The notes below the pieces were generated by a model. The model had not been told where the DNA came from. It saw only the letters and a list, made by a program, of their open reading frames with translations, and made no database searches. A program made the position numbers and the translations under genes. 10,566 nucleotides of DNA, from the NCBI GenBank assembly GCA_018398765.1, contig JAHBMJ010003461.1, forward strand, positions 1 through 10,566, in the 5' to 3' direction. The stretch's first letter is position 1, and each line of letters opens with the position of its first letter. This DNA is from Chromera velia (lineage: Eukaryota; Sar; Chromeraceae). This document shows, piece after piece, positions 1-8,629 of the stretch.

Positions 1-114
1 GAGAGAAGAGAGAGAGAGAGACTTGGAGAGAGAGAGAGAGGGAGAGAGAGAGAGAGAGAGAGACTTGGAGAGAGAGAGAGAGGGAGAGAGAGAGAGAGAG
101 AGAGACTTGGAGAG

Positions 115-146
<32 letters not shown>

Positions 147-262
147 CTTGGAGAGAGAGAGAGAGGGAGAGAGAGAGAGAGAGAGAGACTTGGAGAGAGA
201 GAGAACAGATAGATTGACTGGAAGTGGAGAGACAAAGGAGAGAGAGAGAGAGAGAGAGAGAG
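1..262. repeat. GA-rich 42-bp minisatellite and GA microsatellite
   Basis: Almost pure GA dinucleotide tract broken at regular intervals by the hexamer acttgg, which starts at 21, 63, 105, 146 and 188. The spacing is 42, 42, 41 and 42 bases, so this is a tandem minisatellite of about five units rather than simple GA slippage alone. A unique-looking stretch near 205-235 interrupts it before GA repeats resume to about 262. It lies downstream of dynein exon 2 on the minus strand, where it would read as a CT-rich tract, so it is probably intronic. The plus-strand Arg-Glu open frames across it are by-products of the repeat, because 42 is a multiple of three. Confidence 0.9.
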
Positions 263-340
263 AAATACATACATGCATACATGCATACCTACATACATAC
301 TTACATGCACACATAAAGAATACATACATACATACATACA
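263..340. repeat. CATA tetranucleotide microsatellite (imperfect)
   Basis: Degenerate array of cata/tgca tetranucleotides running from the end of the GA tract to the edge of dynein exon 2. On the minus strand it reads as gtatgtatg-type sequence immediately after the exon, so it supplies the candidate splice donor at the end of that exon and would form the start of the following intron. Confidence 0.8.
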
Positions 341-420
341 CGGACCCGCAAAGATCTCATCCAGACGGATGGAGGCCTGGCACCTTCTGATCAACTCGTT
401 GGACATCTTGCGAAGAAGTC
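340..420 (-). CDS. axonemal dynein heavy chain, second coding exon (partial gene)
   Basis: This short minus-strand exon is too small to stand out as an open frame, but it translates after splicing to LLRKMSNELIRRCQASIR followed by LDEIFAG. That is the conserved dynein heavy chain tail sequence (pattern LLRKxSNExIxRC…ISLxxIFxG, as I know the family) expected directly after the HYNTxxRLTG segment that ends exon 1. The acceptor is a pyrimidine-containing ctgtgttcag with AG at 422-421; the exon starts at 420 in phase 1 and restores the Gly codon split by the intron. The 3' end is uncertain: donors are possible after 346, 342 or 340, and GTATGT after 340 looks best. Later exons lie beyond the left edge. 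The dynein assignment is strong; the exact exon end is not. Confidence 0.85.
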
Positions 421-819
421 CTGAACACAGGCAAGGAGGGGGGGTGAGTGGATGATCTATTGACTTATTCAGTGCGTAGTGGAGAGAGAAAGAGAGGAAC
501 CTGCATACAGACGTTTGGGATCTTCTTTCCGACAGTGGAGTGGAGAGGGAGGTAAGGAGGATCCATTCTTTCCTCTCAGCAGATGGTTAGTACTGATGCT
601 TTTCTTTTTTTTTCTTCTCTTTTCTTTTCAAAAGACGCTCAGACTCCGCAGGCAGTAAAGTGGGTTGGGCGAAGAAGTGCCTACATCATGCGTGCGTCAA
701 TGAGAGGAACGGAGAAAACGAAGCATGTCTGTATGTCTCTCTGTGTGCATCTTTATTTCGCGTCCGTAGCTCTCCCTCCCTCCTACTTATGAATCAGTCT
801 GTCAGTCTTTCTGACTGAC
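421..819 (-). other. dynein intron 1
   Basis: Intron of 399 bases between the two dynein exons. The donor is CTCACAG|GTCAGT (GT at 819-818) and the acceptor is tgtgttcag|GA (AG at 422-421). Both sides are phase 1, and joining them gives an uninterrupted RLTGLLRKMSNE. Without splicing the frame reads into a stop at 794-796. I see no repeat or gene inside beyond T-rich and purine-rich tracts near 600-630. Confidence 0.85.
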
Positions 820-1927
820 CTGTGAGCCTGTCTGGAGTGTTGTAGTGCGTCGAGCACGTCCAGATCATTCGAACCCTGTGTAGGAGGGCCGGGAGGAGGC
901 CGGGGATTTCCTGCGGCGTGGCCTTTGCCAGGAGTTTGCAGGGCTCCTCCAATATGGACAAAAACCGGAGATTTTCCTGTGCCTCGACTGTCCCTGTCTG
1001 GATGTCCTCTTGCAAGGCATCGAACTGTTTGAGGTACGTCGACTTGGCAGCTGCCAGAACCTCCAGCACCCTCCGCAGCTCATCTGTCTGAAGCTGCTGG
1101 TGGAGATGAGACAGGTCTCCCCCTCTTGCCCTCCAGAATTCAATTTCTTCCAACGGCCCTGCTGCCTCTGCGTCATGCACAGAGTCCTGCTGTGTGGTGA
1201 CGGTGAGTTCCTTGATCTGTCGGATCCAGTGCATCAATGTGGACTCAAACCGTTGCACCAGGTCTTTGTCCTTCGCGGCTACCTCCGCTGTCTCGAAGCT
1301 GTCTGTCGGGATATACAACACTGTCGCTCCCTTGGCCTGCCACGCCATCTCAGTGGCAGTTGCCATGAACCTCTGGATCTCTGCTGTGAAATCTTTCCGA
1401 ACGTTGTCTGCCCAACCATGGTCGGCCATCGTGAGGGGCACAAAGACTGAGTTCATCGTCCCGAGAAGATACGACAGCAACTCATCGTTGACGGTGCCGA
1501 AAGAAACCAATTCGTTGATCGTGCTCTGCTGTATCTGCTCCTCTGGGGCTAGTTTGAAGAAATAGCAGAAGTTCTTTACCTCCCCACTCTTCAAACGGTT
1601 TGGAAGGTTACCGTCATGAAAGACCAGGACCTTCTTCTGCTCTGAAGGGTCGTCAGAGGAAGAAGACGCAACTCCTGCCCCGTCCCCGGCACTTCCCCCT
1701 TCTCCGTGATCGCCAGAGGAGGAGGAGGAAGAGGAGGAGTCAGCCTGCTGCACCCAGGCCCACAACCTGCTTTTCTGTGTGTCTGTCAACCACTCAGAGA
1801 CTATCTGTGTGTGGTGCGTGCTGTCCCACAACTCTTCTGGATTGAAGTCCGTTAGCTGAAGGCGCGCCTGGACCCACTCACTTACGAAGTCATTGTACAG
1901 GTCACTTTCGTAACCTGCTGCCGCCAT
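820..1927 (-). CDS. axonemal dynein heavy chain, first coding exon (N-terminal tail)
   Basis: Encodes the first 369 residues of a dynein heavy chain, the motor subunit of flagellar arms; families of this type are usually over 4000 residues, so only the start of the tail is here. The recognisable heavy-chain N-terminal region 1 (DHC_N1 type) signals are KGATVLYIPTD (about 199-209), LMHWIRQIKEL (231-241), GPLEEIEFWRARGGDLSHL (257-275), NLRFLSILEEPCKLLAKA (319-336), EIPGLLPALLHRVRMIW (340-356) and HYNTPDRLTG ending at the splice donor. A polyserine and acidic/Gly linker at about 64-97 is less conserved. The ATG (1927-1925) has A at -3 and G at +4, a good eukaryotic context. It would dimerise and bind intermediate/light chains through this tail. 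Which inner or outer arm chain it is cannot be decided from the tail. The motor and microtubule-binding domains are off the window. Confidence 0.93.
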
Positions 1928-2860
1928 CCTCTCCAGCGGTTGGCTTCTTGCTTGGAGGAACTTTCGATCTGCAGAGGTTTGTGTGTCTGTCCGAAAGGGA
2001 CAGAGAAAGAAAGAAGGACGGCTCTGTCTGCCGAACTCTAACTGACTGTCTCAAACTGTTGCACACGTGCAAACAACAGGATCAAAACAGAACCAGTCGG
2101 CAGGGAAGGTCGAGATCTCAATGCAGACTGTCTTTCTTGTATGTTTCTGGCGGTACAGAACTTCAATGTAAGGCAGTCTGGGAGCACAACAGAGCTCCAT
2201 CAGTCCATATGTTGCTTTGCTACACGCGTACATTTTGGTGCACTGCATGTGTGATCTTCATGTGATCTTCAGCTCAGTCTGAGGGCCCCGGAAAGATGCT
2301 GGGATACGGTTCAAGTAATTTTGAGGTCGCTCGCACGCATCACCTGGAATTTTGTGGCTCTTACACGAATTCCGCTCAGTCGTGACACTCAATTCGTGAT
2401 GCGTGACACACCCTCCAACGTAACAGGACTGCGCTGCCATCTTGAGACGAGAAAACCGGGGAGCTAAACGAAGCTCTGAATCATCACTTCTTTCAAACCG
2501 CTCATTCTACGAATGTGATGAAGCTGAGGGGCAGTACGTACGAAAGTTGTCTTGTCTCGCTGTCATTCTATCACTACACGCACCAAACCAGGCTCCTTTT
2601 TTGCTCTGACCACCCGAAGTTCAGCAACGGGCAACAACGGTCAGACAGAAACTCGATCTCAGTCAGTCTCAGTCTGTCAGTCAGTCGGGGTCAACTCGCC
2701 TGCGTGGAAGTCACGAAAGGCAAAGGCCGCACTAGAAGCGAACAAAGACCACCTGAGGCAGCAGTAAACAGTTTGCCTGAGGCGAAGAAGCTTCGAAGTC
2801 TGAGGTTGTAAGTCTTCTGGAGGTCTACTTAGAAAGGAAACGGAAATTGATCGATCCCCG
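1928..2860. promoter_or_regulatory. head-to-head intergenic region, presumed divergent promoter and 5' UTRs
   Basis: About 930 bases separate the dynein start codon (minus strand) from the first ATG of the CxH-repeat gene (plus strand). By position it should hold both promoters and 5' UTRs, unless the plus gene has an upstream exon. I see no convincing TATA box. It contains an 11-bp perfect tandem duplication (tgtgatcttca at 2250-2260 and 2261-2271) and CAGT/CTGT-rich tracts near 2660-2695. Short open frames exist here, for example a minus-strand 60-codon frame starting at 2440 in fair ATG context, but none looks like a known protein. Confidence 0.4.
2528..2763 (+). other. possible upstream coding exon of the CxH-repeat gene (speculative)
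   Basis: The frame open from 2528 ends with PAWKSRKAKAALEANKDHLR followed by QQ, a basic helical sequence that looks more like coding than the surroundings. A GTAAAC donor follows at 2764. An acceptor ctacttag ends at 2832, and splicing 2763 to 2833 keeps phase 2, reading RQQKETEIDRSPMFLSPELR into the downstream exon. This would make a 69-base intron and turn the ATG at 2861 into an internal Met. The frame has no ATG of its own, so its left edge would be another acceptor and a further exon would be needed. The phase match could be chance. Confidence 0.25.
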
Positions 2861-3350
2861 ATGTTCTTGTCACCAGAACTTCGTCGGGTTCTCTGCGGGG
2901 GGGGACAGGAGCTCCAAGCAGCAGCTGCCAACCGGTCCTTCTCCACACGTTCTCTTCGCGTTCTGCGCGCTTTAGTTTCCTCCGATGACGGGGAGGGGGA
3001 GGAGTTGGAGGAAGGGGAGGTTGGGGAGGCGGGGCGGGAGGGTGAAAGTGCAGAGGGGGGGGCTGAGGCCCCTCCCCCCGAGGTTGGTCCCTCTGACGCC
3101 GAGAAACAGACCACGAACGAGAAGGAGAAGGCAAAAGAGGTCAAGAGGCCGAGAGGAGTGAAGAAAGAAGCGGAGAAGGAGAAGAAGGAATCTCCCTCTT
3201 CTTCTTCCTCAGCAAAGACGAACAGACGAGCCAAGACCTCGAAATCCGAGAAGAAAGAGGCCGAAAACCCCAAGCCAAAGGAAGTCAAAGAGAAGAAAGG
3301 AGCGAAGAGGACCAACGCAAGGACTCCAAAAGCTCTGAAGGTCTCCGAAG
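2861..3350 (+). CDS. N-terminal exon of CxHx6CxxC-repeat protein
   Basis: Encodes about 163 residues. The start (MFLSPELRRVLCGGGQELQ) looks folded, with Leu/Arg-rich SFSTRSLRVLRALVSSDD at about 25-45. A very acidic Glu/Gly stretch follows, then a long Lys/Glu-rich basic stretch with KKxxEK and SSSSSAK motifs to the end, likely disordered and with nuclear-localisation-like lysine clusters. The exon ends GAAG|GTCGGT, a good donor at 3351-3352 in phase 1. Joined to 3854 it reads KVSEDVPSSSGLSPS and continues in frame. Read without splicing it stops at 3443-3445. The ATG at 2861 is the first in frame after the stop at 2801, but its context (C at -3) is weak, so an upstream exon is possible. I do not recognise this N-terminal part. 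Confidence 0.65.
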
Positions 3351-3853
3351 GTCGGTTAGACAGTCTTTCTGCACACACAGAGAATCAAAGAAGTGAAGAA
3401 TACCTCGTTTTGAACATTTTTGTTCGTCTCCCCCTCTCCTTGTGAAACTGCCCTCATCTCCTTTCATTCCCGCACCTCTTCTTTACTCTTCTCACTGAAA
3501 ACAAACATCAGGCAGTCCGTCTACCTGCCGTCTACCCAAAAGGCACATATTCGGACGTTTTTAGTTCTGTTTGGTGCTTCGATCAGCCCCCTGGAGTGTG
3601 TACAGGCGCTTTTCGGTGCGTTTTTGGGATTGCCTGTCCGTCCCTCAGTCTGGCTCTCTGTTTTCTGTTTGTCTGCGTGCCTGTGTCAGTGTGCAAAGCC
3701 ACAGAAAGGCGTTTGGAAGATAACCTGAGGGTGTCTACGTTCCAAAACAGTTGTTTCCGCATTTTGAATGAACATGAAAACTCCAAGACGATGACTGTAA
3801 TGTAGTTGGATCATTCTTTGTTGCGCTGATGACTGATTGATTGATTGATGCAG
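3351..3853 (+). other. intron of the CxH-repeat gene
   Basis: 503-base intron, T-rich compared with the flanking purine-rich exons. The donor is GAAG|GTCGGT and the acceptor gattgatgcag|ATGTCC, both phase 1. A run of TGAT repeats (about 3827-3850) directly precedes the acceptor and could supply a branch-point-like ctgat. No coding signal or named repeat is seen inside. Confidence 0.7.
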
Positions 3854-6771
3854 ATGTCCCTTCGTCCTCTGGACTTTCCCCTTCTCCCGTCTCCCCTCCG
3901 GAGGAACAGAAGAAGCAGGAAAAGGAAGAGGAGAGAGAAGGGGAGGGCGAGGGGGAGGCAGCTACTGTCACTGCATCCCCGAACAAGACCGAAAGAGAGA
4001 CCGTCCCCCCCCCCTCACCCGCACCCGCTCGCACAAGGTCGGGCAGGGTTGTGAAGCGTCCCGCCGGAAGGGGTGAGGAGGAGACGGGCGACCCGAAGGA
4101 CAGACAGGGGGGCAGAGGGGCGTCGCTCTCTCTCCTCAGGGAGATGGGAGAGGACGTTTTTGAGGAGGAAGAGGAAGAGGAAGAAGAAGAGATGCTGTCC
4201 GAAGAGGAAGATTTCCGTCCCGGGGGGGGAAGGGGGGCTGGGAGGTCGGGGGGTCGGGGTGTGGGTGTAAGGGGGAGACAGGGGTACGGTCAGAGGTCGT
4301 TGGGGGGCAGAAGGGGGACCCGGTCTCGCGTGTCGTCAGTGGATCCGGATGGGGACGACGATGATTGGGTTTTTGATTTTGAGGGTGAGGGGGGTCGCGG
4401 TCGTTCTTTGAATTCCTCCAGTGCCTCCTTCGGCACTGGGAGGAAGCAGAGGGCTTCAGCCGCCTCCATTGCCAGGGGCACGCATGACAAGTGGGGTTCA
4501 CGTTTGTGTGCCCATGGGAAGAAAGCGTCGATTTGTGCTGCGTGTGGGGGGAGGGGACTGTGCATGCACGGTCGGCAGAAGTACGACTGCAGAGAGTGCG
4601 GGGGGGGCGCATTCTGTGAGCACGACAATCGTCGTCGTTTCTGCAAATTGTGCAAAGCTGCGGGAACGAACTCGAGAAGGAAGATGAGAGAGCAGGCTCT
4701 GCTGGCTGAATTCCCCCAGGGAGTCCCTCGTACCCCGGCAGGCCACCGTGCGTGCATTCATGGAAAGAGAAAGGCCATATGCAAAGACTGTGGGGGGTCT
4801 GCGTTTTGTGAGCACGGTCGAAGGAAGCAGATCTGCCAGGAGTGTGTGTGTCCGCACGGTGTGCCGAAGGGTGAGTGCCCTGAGTGTGTCCGAATAGTGA
4901 AACGTCTCTGTCAGCATGGGAGACAGCGGTATGACTGCAAGGAGTGTGGGGGGAAGGGGATTTGTATGCACGGAAAGTACAGGAGGTTCTGCAGGGAGTG
5001 TGGGGGGAAGGGAATCTGTGAACACGGCAAGACGAGGAGTTTTTGTAAGCAGTGCAAGGGTAGCTGCATTTGCATTCACAACAGACAGAGGTTCATGTGC
5101 AAAGACTGTAAAGGAAAGGGGATTTGCGAACACGGAAAGTACAAAAGATTCTGCAGAGAGTGTGGGGGGAAGGGTCTGTGTGAGCACGGCAGGTACCGAA
5201 AACTCTGCAAAGACTGCGGGGGCACAGACCTGGTCTCTGCCTCTGGCAGGCTTCCCCGCACCCGCCCCGGCCACCGAATGTCTGGAGACGAGGGGGGGTT
5301 GACAAGTGAAGGGTACGAGTATGACTTCGACCTCGACGCAGAGGATTTGGAGGATTTTCTCTTCTCCGATGAGATGGAGGAGGAGGAGGAGGAGGAGATT
5401 GACCCCGAACTTGCCCCCTACTTCATGGACGAGGAAATGGAGATGGGGGGGTATGAGTATGGGGAGGATGAGGACATGGGAGAGTTGGAGATGGAAGGTT
5501 TGCTTCATCAGCTCCATCCCGACATTCGGTCAGGGTCAGGGGATGAGGAGGAGGAAGAGGAGGAGCAGGTCATTGCTCCCGGGGGGGGGAGGGGAGAACC
5601 TAGGGGTGGTGTAGGTGTAGGGGGTGGTATGGAGGATGGGTGGGCAGATGAGGAGGAGGAGGAAGAGAAGCAGGCGGCAGCAGCAGCAGCAGCCGAGGAA
5701 GAAGAGGACGACGTCCCTCTTGCCCCTCCTCCCAAAGCCGCCCCCCCCAAACCAAAAGCAAAGCAGAGAGCTCCGTCTCGTTCTTCCTCTTCCTCCAAGC
5801 AGCAGCAAAAGGAAGAAAAGGGAGAGAAGGAGAAAAAGGGGAGGGGGGGTAGGGGGGGAAGGGGAGCACGAGCAACCGGCAGTGCCTCCCAACCGTCTTC
5901 CGCGTCTTCCTCGTCCAAGGGAAGGAGGGGGAGCAAAAAGCAGCAAAAGGAAGAGGAAGAAGCAGCAGCAGAAGAAGAGACGAAGACCTCCCCTCCCCCC
6001 CAAGCGGCAGGGCCCCTGGCAGGGAGGGGCGATTCGGATGATCTCCTTGCAGAAGACGAGGGGGGAGAAGAAGAAACGAAGGTCAAAGAGGAGGGGAGAG
6101 GAGGAGAGGAATTGGGTGAGTTCCCTGTAGACGATGACGTCATCATGGACGATGCGGAAGCAGCCATCCTGACACAAACTGACAAAACAAAAGAACAGGA
6201 GGAAGGAAATCAAAACCCCCCCACATCATCTGTTGACGCTCCCTCCGCCTCTGCCTCTGCCTTTGCACCCGCCCTTGGGGGGGGGGAGAGTGACAGTCGT
6301 CCCCGCCCGGGTGTGAAGAGAACTTTCGGAGAGTCGGGTCTCCTGGCTAGTAACTCGAGAGACGCCCACCCCCCTCCTCCCACTTCCGCTTCCGCCCCTT
6401 CCTCTTCCTCCCAGCCTTCCCAGTCCCCCTCTTCCCTGACACAGGGAGAAGATGAGCCGATTTCCATGCTGCCAGCTTCCTCTTCTTCGTCCTCCTCTTC
6501 CTCTTCCATGCAGACCCCCGTCACTCATGTGGCACAGAAGGTCAAGAGGGAACACCCTTCTTCTTCCTCGTCCTCCCCTTTGGATGCAAAGGAGAAGCCG
6601 AAAGAGGGAGAGGGGGAAAACCCAACCAACCCAGCAGACACACAGACACAGACAGAGATCCCCCAAGCTCCCGCCCCTCCGCCTTCCTCCTCGTCCTCCT
6701 CCTCCTCTGCCTCAGCAGAAGAAGCAGATCATGTAAAGCAGACAGCCAAGATGGAGGTAGAGGAAAGTTAG
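3854..6771 (+). CDS. main exon of CxHx6CxxC-repeat (putative zinc-binding) disordered nuclear protein
   Basis: Continues the exon ending at 3350; the joined protein is about 1135 residues. In joined numbering the order is: acidic/Pro-rich part with a run of ten Glu (about 267-276); RGG-like Gly/Arg segment (about 287-319); twelve CxHx6CxxC motifs (about 382-619); acidic Asp/Glu region; Lys/Gln/Gly-rich basic region with RGGRGGRGAR; and polySer/Pro C-terminus with VKEE and VKRE, which fit the SUMO-acceptor pattern. The repeat unit is typically ICEHGKYKRFCRECGGKG, 18 residues, and each could bind one Zn through Cys-His-Cys-Cys. Similar short repeats occur, as I recall, in proteins of oomycetes, algae and giant viruses, mostly without known function. 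RGG and acidic/basic tracts suggest nucleic-acid or chromatin association; this is inference. There is no ATG at the 5' end of this frame, which supports splicing. The stop is TAG at 6769-6771. Confidence 0.85.
4507..5220 (+). repeat. coding tandem repeat: twelve CxHx6CxxC modules
   Basis: Twelve copies of Cys-x-His-x6-Cys-x2-Cys in 238 residues. Copies 1-3 (such as LCAHGKKASICAACGG) are contiguous. A spacer of about 30 residues containing a basic NSRRKMREQALLAEFP segment follows, then copies 4-6, a short VRIVKR link and copies 7-12 at near-perfect 18-residue spacing. Copies 3 and 10 replace HG with HD or HN; copy 6 is a compact variant, CPHGVPKGECPEC. All four predicted ligands are kept in every copy while other positions vary, which argues for selection on metal binding rather than recent slippage. 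Confidence 0.9.
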
Positions 6772-7254
6772 ATGAAGGGAGGAGGAAGGCCAGACAGAGA
6801 GACAGACTGCTTGCTGATTTGATTTACATTCATGCAGAAGATCGTCATTCCGATCGACTCCCTCGATCTTCATCCCTTCCTTCTGCATTTTTTTACCGTC
6901 CTCTCCTCTACTCGTTTTGTCATTCAGAATACTCGTCTTCTCTTGTATTGCAGACAGAAATGCTTTCTTCTTCTTCTTCCTCGTCTTCCTCTTCTCTTTG
7001 CTCTTCTTCTGGTATTGCAAAAAAAAAAGCCTTTTTGTATTGTGAAAACAACCTTTCTTATTGCTTCTGGAAGTAGGAGTTTTGCATTCAGATTGAATCA
7101 CAGACGGAGTGACGCGAACACACGCATAAGAAAGAAAGGCAGATAAAAGGACAGAAAAGAGAGAGAGATTGACAGATGGAAGGAAGAAGGGGTGGGCAGA
7201 CCGGCAGAAGTAAAAATAGACCTGTAGAGGAACACACGCATAGACGGACCCCTT

Positions 7255-7325
7255 TCTGCATGAATGTAAATGCAGCGTGTGTTTACGTGGTCTGCATGAA
7301 TGTAAATGCAGCGTGTGTTTACGTG
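7255..7325. repeat. 36-bp tandem duplication
   Basis: Two adjacent copies of a 36-base unit that begins tctgcatgaatgtaaatgca and ends tttacgtgg. Copy 1 is 7255-7290 and copy 2 runs from 7291 to 7325, identical to the last base before it diverges. Each unit carries a short imperfect palindrome, tgcatgaatgtaaatgca. The lack of any mismatch suggests a recent duplication. Confidence 0.9.
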
Positions 7326-7486
7326 AAGTGTACTGTGTCTGTCTGTCTGTGTGCCTGTCGGCCTTGTCGTCTTGTCGGTCTTTCAGCACATGTGGGAACT
7401 GATAGAGACTGAAAGAAATACGTTTCGCTTTTCAGCAAGAATGAAATGGACAAGAAAGACAGAGAGGCAGGAAGCGACGGGAGAGG

Positions 7487-7502
7487 NGGGGGGGGGGGGG
7501 GG
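7487..7502. repeat. ambiguous base followed by 15-G homopolymer
   Basis: The only N in the window (7487) is followed by 15 consecutive G. This is most simply a sequencing or assembly difficulty at a mononucleotide run, so the true run length is unknown. Confidence 0.9.
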
Positions 7503-7988
7503 AGAGCACGCGGCCCTATGGATTCATCAATCGACCGGACGTACCGATTTCGGCCTGTTCGGTTCCTTCCTTCCTTCTTGCAAAATGCAGGGGGTGCATG
7601 TATGGATGCATGTCTTCGTGGAGGCCTGCCTGCCTGCTTGTCTGTCTGACGGTATGTGAGAGTGCATTCGTGCAGGTAGAGAGGGAGAGAGAAAGAGAGA
7701 GATGCCCGTTCAGAAGTGAAGACAATGCAGAAGAGAGTTTTATGCCTTCCTTGATGCAACACCATTCCTTCTTCCCACACCGTCCGTCAGTGCAGTCAGT
7801 GCGTGTCTTTCTGTCTTTATGTGTATGCATCCATTGGCGTGCCTTCCATGTGAATATCCAGAAGGAAGAAGGAGGTGCAAAGGGGAGGGAAAGGCAACAA
7901 AAGAGTGAGGTCCACAATGACAATCTACATTCATTGACGGGGTGGGTGGGTGGTCGTTCCGCAATCTATGGAAACTTGTCTTGAAAGA

Positions 7989-8022
7989 TTGATCCATCCA
8001 TCCATCCATCGACCGACCAGCC
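7989..8022. repeat. ATCC/GACC tetranucleotide microsatellite
   Basis: About four to five perfect atcc units followed by gaccgaccag. It is a simple-sequence repeat with no coding signal around it. Confidence 0.8.
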
Positions 8023-8157
8023 GATGGATTCATTGGCACAAAGAAGGGGATCTGTCTAGAGGAAGCAAAAGGAATGAAGGGAGGGAGGGTGAGAAACCAA
8101 TCCGGTGGATACAAAAATGATGGCCGGCTGGATGAATGAAGTGGAGGACTTATATTC

Positions 8158-8245
8158 GTTGAATGAATGAATGAATGAATGAAAACATTCATGAGTGGCT
8201 GAATGGATGGATGAATGAATGAACGAATGAGTGGGTGAGTGAATG
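8158..8245. repeat. TGAA/TGGA/TGAG tetranucleotide microsatellite
   Basis: Six or so tgaa units, an interruption (aacattcatgagtgg), then mixed tgga, tgaa and tgag units to about 8245. Minus-strand reading gives His/Ser/Ile/Phe repeats (such as SFIHSFIHS), which explains a spurious open frame on that strand. Confidence 0.85.
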
Positions 8246-8373
8246 GACTCACTGGCCGGCCTTCGCTGTTCTTGACAGTCACCCCTTTCTCCCTGTCTCT
8301 CCATGGGGACCGACAGAGCCACTGCATCTATTCATGAACACGCCTCGATCTATCATGGACACCTTTTTCGCCC

Positions 8374-8400
8374 GATCGATCGTCGGACGCTCGATCGATC
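8374..8400. repeat. GATC-rich perfect 9-bp inverted repeat
   Basis: Arms gatcgatcg (8374-8382) and cgatcgatc (8392-8400) separated by nine bases can form a hairpin. The arms are themselves made of the self-complementary cgatcg, so chance in a GATC repeat context is likely. Confidence 0.7.
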
Positions 8401-8629
8401 TGCTTGAATGATGAATTGTCTTGCATGAATGACAAGTGAGATGATCTCAGTCATCTTTCCATTCCTCATACATGCTTGACAATATGGCAGATAGTATGGC
8501 AGCTAGCTACAGATGCTTCCCGCCTGGGTCCAAGACTGTCTACTACGCCAGTCCGTACACTTTTCTCAATGATTTTCAATCAAGTCGGCCTATTAAAGAT
8601 CATTGCTAAGTTTTTTACCAAGTTGACCT

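Larger units (their letters stand above)
6772..8629. other. gene-free region with simple repeats
   Basis: No convincing coding sequence on either strand. The first few hundred bases after the TAG are probably 3' UTR of the CxH-repeat gene: T-rich with ttcttcttc tracts (about 6962-7010) and an A run at about 7019-7028. I see no clear AATAAA there. The rest holds GA/CT-rich stretches, short tandem repeats listed separately and GATC-rich palindromes. Open frames through it are composed of low-complexity Ser/Leu/Arg sequence. Confidence 0.6.

Noticed and set aside
23-390. Plus-strand Arg/Glu-rich open frames
   Set aside because: They are translations of the GA minisatellite and CATA microsatellite, with no non-repeat content.
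858-885. Minus-strand ggttcgaat resembling a tRNA B box
   Set aside because: It lies inside the conserved dynein coding exon (RVRMIW region), and no cloverleaf arms or A box fit around it.
1010-1565. Plus-strand open frames opposite the dynein exon
   Set aside because: They are antisense shadows; the minus-strand reading has clear family motifs.
2258-2440. Minus-strand 60-codon frame beginning MAAQSCYVGGCV in decent ATG context
   Set aside because: No recognised domain and no donor that would link it in phase to the dynein exon; it may be an upstream frame in the dynein 5' UTR but cannot be supported.
2515-2811. Plus-strand 98-codon frame with ATG at 2515
   Set aside because: Composition is Ser/Leu-rich without motifs, and its phase does not splice to the downstream exon; a neighbouring frame is the better exon candidate.
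4136-5517. Long minus-strand frames (up to 339 codons) across the CxH repeats
   Set aside because: Periodic shadow of the plus-strand 54-base repeat; the Leu/Pro/Thr pattern is just the complement of Cys/Gly/Lys codons.
5508-6213. Minus-strand polySer and polyLeu/Phe frames
   Set aside because: Complement of GAG/GAA and TCC/TCT runs in the real exon.
6712-7389. Minus-strand 225-codon frame
   Set aside because: Lys/Arg/Ser low-complexity sequence overlapping the end of the real gene; it also reads through the 36-bp duplication and has no domain.
8158-8245. TGAA repeats considered as a CRISPR-like array
   Set aside because: Unit is 4 bases with no unique spacers; the setting is a eukaryotic microsatellite.
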